From: Fistularia commersonii | Lineage: Eukaryota > Chordata > Actinopteri > Syngnathiformes > Fistulariidae | Length of the DNA stretch: 64,000 bases | Assembly (NCBI GenBank): GCA_037954325.1 | Contig: JBBMNZ010000027.1 | Location: forward strand, 9,571,501-9,635,500 | Reading direction: 5' to 3' | Notes under the pieces: model-generated | The model's input: the letters and a program-made list of their open reading frames with translations, nothing else | What the model was told of the DNA's origin: nothing | Database searches by the model: none | Translations under genes and position numbers: made by a program | Part shown: piece after piece, positions 52,250 to 61,501 of the stretch | Numbering within the stretch: position 1 is the first letter of the stretch | How the letters are laid out: each line of letters opens with the position of its first letter

Positions 52250-55200
52250 CTGCAAAACAAAAGGAAACAAAAACAAAAGGTAATGCCGCTGCCGCTCCTC
52301 ACACATGCATGATGATGCAGTCAGTCCTACTGAAGCCAGACGGGTTACACTGCTCAGAAAATCACAGTCAGAAGTATATTTCGATCTAATGTTGTGTTGG
52401 ACAGTGAGAGAGTTTAGTAATTCAATTGTTTACCATGATGTTATCATTAATTATGCCGAGATCTCCGGTAACGAGTTTGGGAGAGTCCTCTGTAATAGTG
52501 TCTCTGTATCTTGTGATTCTGTTGGCCCAGTTATGACTCACAGACCCATTCCAAACAGCCTGCAGGATTAACAGCACAGTGGATTTACAAAAAATGACAA
52601 CGATCATCCCCCTCATCATTATGCGAAGAAATATTACATGAAAGATTCATTGAGAAGATCTCTCCGCCGACCCCCCCCCTTGCAGGTTTTCACCTTAGGT
52701 TCAGGTGCAGAGGCATCACCTCCTTCTTCTGGATTTGTACTTGCCATCAGGCTCTGCTCCTCTGGGGCCTCTGCAAGATGCTGACCAGACTCTTGACTGC
52801 CTAAGGGCATTAGTGTCTCCAGCTCATGGCTATCGCTGCACTCCGGCACATCAGAGGGAATAGGGTAGCCTCCTCTCCTATACTGAGGGGTCACAGCTGT
52901 GGAGTCCAGGCCCCCAGACACCCCCCTGTTTGAAGCGAGAGGCAATAAATAGGTTTTGCATTGAGCTTGAGCACCACAGAAGTGAAAATGTTGCGATGAG
53001 CATTGCCCGAGTTGATATCAGATTCTGTATTTTTCATACATTTGCCCTTGCAAACTGTAGCACAAGGGAAAAAACCTGCGGGCAGAGATGCGAGCGTACT
53101 CTCCGGGTAAAGCCCTCCGGAGATACCGTACCTGGTCTTGCCGTTATGAAAGCTGAAGCACATGCACAGGAGGATGCATATCAACCCCAGACACACGCCG
53201 ACGATGATGCCCGTCACCGCGTGGATGTCCAACTCTGTTAACACGACACGCGGGGAAAAAAAAAACGAGGGGAAAAAACAAGAGTGAAAGTACAGAAACA
53301 ATCAGTATGGCAAGAGAGTGTTTCAAGAAGAATAAATATTCTTTATAAGTGACTTTATTCATTTCCTTCAAAGCTGAGAAATAATTGACGAATTAGCCGT
53401 GTTGTCTTATCATACTTATATTTGTCCGGAAAGTGCACCTCAAAGTATGAAGAATTATATTACAAATAAATTTTAATGCGTTGTGATAAGTCAAACGCAC
53501 GCTTAGATTGAAGGCCGAGGCAGCGCTTGACAAAGCGGGACCGACCTTCATTGATATTTATTTATTCTGGGTATCTTTGGCAGCCTGGACATGGAGTGGA
53601 GAGGAAACAGATGGCAAAAGCTCTCACCCTCCCACTAAGTATGTCAGTTCCATTTACATAGAATAGTGGCAGCAGCTCGTGCGAACAAAATAACCTTGTT
53701 TCTCACACGTAACATTAAAGGTGCAAATTAAAACTAGAATGATGATTTAAAAATATACATATATATATTTTCATGGTTAACAAGGCAGTTTGCAGTGATC
53801 CCTGACTCGAGTCTCTTCCATTACGAGCACTGGTAGCCCTGGATATCTGCAGTCCGATGAATAATATTTCACGGGGACTTAATGGTCGGGTTCGTGACTT
53901 ATTCTGTGTAAAGACAAAAGGCCTTCAGTAATTACAGGTAATAGCAAAATGCTGACCTGTGCAGAATTATAAAATGAATAATGAGAGCCCCGGCTCGAAC
54001 ACAAAGTGACACGGGAGTAAAGAAACTGCTTTATGTCGTGGCTTTGCTCAATTCAGTTGGGGGAGAAAAATTCAAAGATCTTCCCCAAGGAGGTCACTGA
54101 TGGGGCCATCACTTTGATATCAACACTTAATGTTATCCTCAAAAGGCCCAAGAGTGGGGATGCATAATAAAAATGTCATAACTACACGCTCTCTGCAGGC
54201 AAGAACAAATGACCCACTTTAAAAAGGAGCACTATATATGTTCAGCATGTGAAGGATTTGTGCCCCAGTTGAAGGAAAAAGAAAAAAAAAAAAAAAAAAA
54301 TCGGTAAACATGTGTCTTTTTAATGTTTTACAAGCATTTCAAGTCAATGTGAAATGGAAATGATCACAATTAATTATTCAAGCTGGAAAGTGGTTATGTT
54401 AATGTGGTTGTTGTTTTTTCTTTCACATTCACTGTTTTCCCTGCTTTCAAAATTTGAATCTTTTTTTATATTTATTGTTCTCCAAGCGTTCATTTTGAGA
54501 TGACTTTTTTCACATTTCCCCTCATTGCCAAAGCTCCTCTTATGTCACATTTGACTATATTTGACTATGACTGACCGATCACGTTTTATATAATCTTATT
54601 ATTGCCTCGGTAATATTCATTGTTTAACCAGAATGAATGATATAAAACTAAATCCTCATTTTCTGGACGTACAACATGATACATACCGTATTTCTGAGGA
54701 GGGGTCTGAACATCCTTGATCAGTGAATATGGCCCTGGTCCCACCTCAGTCGATGCCCCCAATTTAAAAAAGTATTGGGTGCTACTGGACAAACCCTGCA
54801 CCTCCACATTTGTAGTACTACCTGAAAAAAATGCAAAAATGAGAACAAAATGAGATGTACTTTATTGATCCCACGATAGGGAAATCGTTTGGCAGCGTAA
54901 GCACAACATACTAGAGCAGACAATTAAAAATAGTGATAAAATCATTTAAAATCTGAGGTGTAAAAAAATGTATCTAAAATAATGCAAGTATTGTATTAAA
55001 ATACGATTCAGCCAATCTGGTTAATTCATGTGAACTTTTTTCCTGCACAGAGAGAAGATGTGCTGCCAGCTGACACTCACCATCCTGGGAGATGTTTCTC
55101 CACAAGTGGTCCGGCTGACTGAGGTTACCGCTGTACAAGAGCCTGTAGCTGATGATGATGCCATTGGGCTCCAGTGGAGGGCGCCAGCTGACCAGGACAG

Positions 55201-58200
55201 AAGAGGAGTCCACGGCCGTCAGCTGCAACTCCTCCGGAGGTGTGGAAGGCCCTGAAGGAGAATGAAGGAATAGGTCAGTAATTAGAGCTCAGAAATCAAA
55301 GCTCACAGCTGGGGAGAGAATATTGCATTGGCGGGGGATCCGACACGTGTGACGAGCATCTGCGTCCTCGTGTCCCCGCCACCTGGGTACCGGGAGGCGG
55401 GTGGGGCGCGACAGGGCAACGTGCTGGGGCTTCGGGTGATAATGCGCGGTAGCGGAGAGCACGACCGGGTGACGGGCGATGATAATGTCATTAAAAGCCA
55501 CTTGCTTTCCTCTCACCTGTGTGTATCCGGCTGACAAGACGGAGCTGCCGGCCAAAATGGCAGACACCGTCACACTTGGGTGTTAATATTATTGAGTAAT
55601 CATTCGGGAAGTTGTTTATTTCGGTATTCAGCCAATCGATGCACACGGCGTTGTCCTCTGTCTGGCATACGACCACCACGTTTGAAAATGAAACAGGACC
55701 AGCTGAACATATTATACTCCTAATATATGCAAAAAAAAAAAAAAATCACTGATTGGATCAAAATAGAAAGCAAGCAATTCAGCAGCTATTCACCTTTTTT
55801 TTTACAAAAAAAAAAAAAAGGGGGTGTCTGCTAATCATGATTTTCTGTATGTATTGTTGACGAAGGAACTGAAACAGGAGAGATGTGAGCATTATGAGCT
55901 GTACCGAAAACAAATCCCACCAACGCTGTTGTGTGGCCTTTAATAAATGATTCTGATTCTGATATATATAGTATTAAATAAAGCAGAGTTGAAATAAGTT
56001 ATATGCTTTGTCTATGTTTTTCCTTCATCTTTTTTTTTTCTATCTATTTGTGCATTACATATATTAGGCTTGAACGACTTTTTCCGGTAAACTGGCGTGT
56101 TTTCCGGTGGACGAAGTCTTTTTTTTTTTTTATTCCAAAAAGACACAAAAAACAAACTCGAGCGTGCAACCGACACCGGCGACTCGGAGATTCGCCGCAG
56201 TTGACGATATAGGGCACGTCAACATTACATTACATTACATTTGGCAGACGCTTTTATCCAAAGCGACTTACAATAGAGGACATAGGGACTGCAAATAACA
56301 CTTGCAAATACAAGATGCACAGGACATATACAGAACAGTAAGCTTGGGTTGGTGAGTTGTTTTTTTTTTGACAAAGACATACACAAACGTACACACACAC
56401 ACACACTGCATAGCGTCAACCTCCTGAAGTGAAATGCTTGCTAACTACTGTAAGATATCAAACAGGAGAAAGAATGGATTTTGATGTGGGGCGGAAAAGA
56501 AGCGTCATACAGTATTAAGCACACACAGGAGAGACTCACGGTCGGCCAGAGTGGACTCCTCCACGGTGCCGCTGAAGGGTCCCACCACGTCCACTCCATT
56601 AGATTGCACTGCCAGCTCATAGCGGGTGAAAGGTTTCAACGCCCCGAGCAGAATCTCCTGAGCGGAGCTGCAACGCACGGGAGACAGGCATGCTGGGAAT
56701 GTTTTATAGTCTGAACCTAGAGATTTAAAAGTGTTTACTTAATTTTATCCATGCTGTTCTCAGCAATCTTTCAATAAAATGTGAATTAAAAGGATTTTTT
56801 TTTTTAAACTGAAACATAATTGAATTTATACAATTCGATTTGTTTCTCTGTGTCCTACGGTGATCTTTCTGTAAATATATGACCGGACCGAGAACTCTGA
56901 GGCAGAACAAGCTGCAAAGCTACACTGACAGCTTTTATTTTATGTCCCTTTTGAGTAGGATCAGAGGCTAAATGGTTTTTACCTCACAAGGTCACTCATA
57001 AACTAATCTTTCAAAGAGATAAAAAAAAAAAAAACACCTACCTATTCTAATAAAGGCTATGAAAGTTCTGCTTGAAGAGTACAAGAAGAATGTTCATTTT
57101 TGTTACCGACTTGATAAACTTTAAGCTGAAAAAAAAATTCAAATTGAACAGGAATAAGTTGAACTATCGTCGAGATATCAGGGATATCGGCTTCTCTTTG
57201 CAAAATGACGTTTCGGCCATCGTTCCTTGACGCTGACCTGGTGTAGTAGGAGACCAGGGAAGCATTGGTGGTTCCCGCCGGGCTGCAGCGCACGGTGTAG
57301 TTGATGATGCGAACGTGGCTGAAGCGAGGTTTCTCCCAACGTAGCCAGATGGAGGTGGAACTATTGGCCTTCGCTTGAATACTGCTTGGGGGTAACGGAG
57401 GGGGGCGCACTGGTTGCGGCGTCACTTTAACGCAAACGTTATTAGCCTTGAGATGTATTCAACCGTCGTGATGAATGAGAATGTGTTCAATTACACGCCG
57501 AGCGTCGGCTTACCTTTATCCCGAGGTTTGTCCGTCCTTCCCTTCCACACGGCAGCCGATCCATCTGTCTGCTTGTTGAAAGCCCAGACCCGAACTTCAT
57601 ACTGCTGGTCTGGGACTGACACGCATACGCAAAATAATAAAATAGTTTATTTACTTGGATTTTGAATGTCATGAAATGACAGATATTATGCAGGTGGAGC
57701 CAACATGACTGTGCTATCTATTCATGATGAGGTGGATTTCGATAAATAGCATGGTAAGACACAAATAACATAAACAATGAGATTTAAAGGTGCGTTTTCC
57801 TGTTGCAGGTGGAACTTTATACCATTTCAACATGGCCTCTAATCCAACAAGACATAAGAAATCAGGTCAAAATGGTTACTTTATCTCTTACTTGTTTCAA
57901 AGCAGCTGCCGAGTCTATGTAGAAGAAGCATTTTAGACCAAGGCGATGCTAATATTCAGTCAGAGTAAATTCTTTTTAGAGAAATCTTTTTCAATTATTC
58001 ATAAGTAATGGCTGAAATAAGGAGAACCGCAGCAGTATGGAGTTATATCCCTTCACTAAGTCTTATATCATAAATAGAAGCAAGTGATTTCACACAGACT
58101 GTAAAAAATTTGGACTCTGATTTAATTTATTCTAACGTATTTACAACAGAGCGACAAATCCGTAGCATATTTTGAATGGACGGCTTACAGAGTCCAGTGA

Positions 58201-61200
58201 GAAGATGATATCTGGCCTTCTTGCGGAGCCTGATGATGTGGGTCTTTTCTCCACCCGTCGATTGATCGCTGTCCCCTTCTCGACAGGACAGCTTGTAACC
58301 GGAGATCAACGTGTGATTGGGCGAAGGATGCCACGTCACGTTCAGCGTGTTTTCCCGAGCTCTGACTTTCAGTTCGGTCGGCGCAAAGATCACTTTAAAA
58401 AAAAACAAAAAAAAAAGGATGGAGTTAAAATCACAACGGCGTCTCGGTCGGATCAAATACTCAGAATCTTGCCCCGTTTTTTCATTTAAGATCCGTGTAT
58501 TTTTGATATAACCTCCAAAATGCAGCAGGGACATGTGGAAAATGACAAATTGGAGCAAAGCCTGTTTTTTTCTGTCTGAAGGAGGGTTGCCGAACGATAG
58601 CCTTGTATCCTGACGATTATTTTTAAAGCAGTGATACTCACTAAACCCCTGCTGTTTACATTGCCAGCAGTATTGGCGCTCATAACTGGAAGCGCTTTAT
58701 CTATATTGATCGTATAAATTACACGATCATCGATACACATTAAGTCGTATGTGCTCACGGAGCTTCTCTTACAACCAACTATTCACTTCGAAATAATTCG
58801 AGTACACGCTCTACTCCTATTTCTGGTCACCTCCGTGTAATTTCCATTGCATTCTGTGGCACCAACGCTTGGCAAAAACAATTTTCTTCCATAAAACCAC
58901 ATACAGAACGCGGAACGATCCGACCCCCCCAACCAAAAATCGTCGGGGACTCCTTTTTAGATGGACATCAAATTTCAATAGCGCTTGAAAAAAAAAAAAA
59001 AAAAGAGAATTTTAAGAATGAAAAATGCCGGCGGTGTTTTTCCCCACTCACCCATACGGTGGTTGCTGTGGTTGTAGTGGGCCAGTGTTTGGTGCTGGGC
59101 CCACTCGGATGGAACCCCAAAGCCAACACCTGTTCCAGCTGCTATCCTCAATCTGTAGGTCTGGTTAGGCTGCAGCTCTCTGAGCGTGAAGTGGGTCTCA
59201 TTACCCCCCACCTCCACTGAGAACACAGTGTCCACTGTGGGAAGATAACACACACACACACTCAAACAGACAGACCCCATTGATGGAGAGTATTTTGTTT
59301 GACGTAATGATCACCCATTATTACGATAGATGATAGATCACATTCTTTATTTTGCTTTCAAACTGTCGTTTTTGCACTAATAGAGGGGTATTACTGTATA
59401 TCATTGTTACGCTCCCTTTGGCAGCAAACTCAGTCTATGGAAAACATGGGTTTCCTTGGTCGATATTTTTAACCCTTGTGTTGTCTTGCGGGTCAAAAGT
59501 GAGCCACTACCGTGTTTAGCTGTAGAAAAAAACACCTTAACCTATTTTTTTTCCGACTTGAAATTTTATGACTTTTCCTAAAGAGACCCCATAATTAGAA
59601 AAAGTGATACTTCTTTTTTGTTTATGTTTCCATGTGGGCTGTACACCACTAGGGTACAAAGATTGTCTTATGGGTTATTTTTGACCCGTGGGACAAGGGG
59701 AGTAAACACAATGTTGAGATCGCACGAGGGTTAACTCTAAATAGCAAAATAGGAATGAGGAATATTGCTTACTGTAATAAAGACGATCGCCTTCTCAATA
59801 TTTACAGGGTTTTGTTTGTGACTCGGTGTAAGTTTTGCGCGGCAGGGGATACTCACGCTGATCCAGAGTGCTGTATTCGATGCGGTAGCGGGTAACAGAT
59901 CCTCGACTGTGCTGTGAGGATAATGGATGCCACATCAACCTGATGTCCGTGGGGGATGTGCTGGCTATAGACAGCTGAGGAGGAGCACTTGGTACTGTGG
60001 GAGGAAAGAGGAGAACATTCTGAGCTGTGTGATCAACCGCATCCTGTATATCTGTGCAGTTAATTGACATAATAAATCAAAATGTATCTGTAATCAATTT
60101 CAACTAATCCAAACAAGGAAAGAACAAGCTCCCGGCGGTCAGATATAAAGGACGTGTTGACAACAGGATCCTCATCCCCACCCGTCTGCGAGCTCATGCA
60201 ACCCTCCCGAAACCGAGGGGCAGCTCTGATATCCGAGCCAAAGACTGCCTTATTACGCAGTCAGTTACCGCATTAAAATAATGAATAAATAGAGGATTTA
60301 TCTTAAACCAGCGGCAAGTAAACTCTGGAAATGCTATTATGTTAGTGAATAGGGAAACTGTCAATTTTTCATTTTTTTTAAATCAATAAATTTAAAAATA
60401 AATTCCGACGACAGCTATCATAATCCAGAAGGGAAAAAAAAAAGTCACGACACTGGTCTTTAAATCACTGCACTGTTAGTCAAATTATAAATTCATAAGC
60501 CTTTTTAACCTCAGAATAAAAGGAATAATGGTCCCAAGGATGAACTTGTGTGTTTTGAAGACTTACGGAGTCACTTACCATTCAGCTTTTTTTTTGCTTT
60601 TTTTTTTGCGATCACGAGTGACTTATTAGTATTTTTATTATTTTTACACAAGAAAATGTATTCAGCAGATGCTTTCTGATCTACAGAAACAGATGACCGC
60701 GAGTTCGGTCACATGTGGTAAATGCAGCATTATTTGTGGCGAATATCTTGCATGTATAGCATTTTTTTATATTTCCTGTCATACTAATGTCTCACTTATC
60801 AATTGCTGTTTGTCGCTCTGTGGAAACCATTGGGTCTAAACGGAGCTTCGGTGTATGTTTGCGTTCTGGAAGCATGACTAAGCAACAAACTTAAAGAAAG
60901 AAAATAAAGAAATAAATAGTCTGACCCTAATATTTCTCTTGCAGTGGCTACATAAAATAGAGTAAAGCGTCAGTTCAGGCAACCTTAAGTCAGGTTCTTC
61001 GACAAATATATAAGAATAAGAATAAGAATAAGAATAAGAATAAGAATAAGAATAAGAATAAGAATAAGAATAAGAATAAGAAATAAGAAATAAGAAATAA
61101 GAATAAGAGTAAGAGTAAGAGTAAGAGTAAGAGTAAGAGTAAGAGTAAGAATAAGAATAAGAATAAGAATAAGAATAAGAATAAGAATAAGAATAAGAAT

Positions 61201-61453
61201 AACTTTTTTTTATCCCGAAGGAAATTGTTGTGCCATAGTTACAAGAAAAATATAGCAATAATAAATAATAGTAGAAAATTGTTTAAACAGTAAAAATAAG
61301 AGAAAAAGGGAGAATAACAAATACAAATAAACTATAAAGTGTCTTAAGTAACAAGTGAAAGATAAGAAGTGCAAAAGAGTATAGCTGTTATGAAATATTG
61401 CACAATTATGAACATATATACAGATATTATTACAGTATATATATCATATATAT

Positions 61454-61501
<48 letters not shown>

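Noticed and set aside
60878..61258. 126-codon minus-strand Ser-Tyr repeat frame
   Set aside because: Artefact of the AAGAAT hexamer array in an intron.
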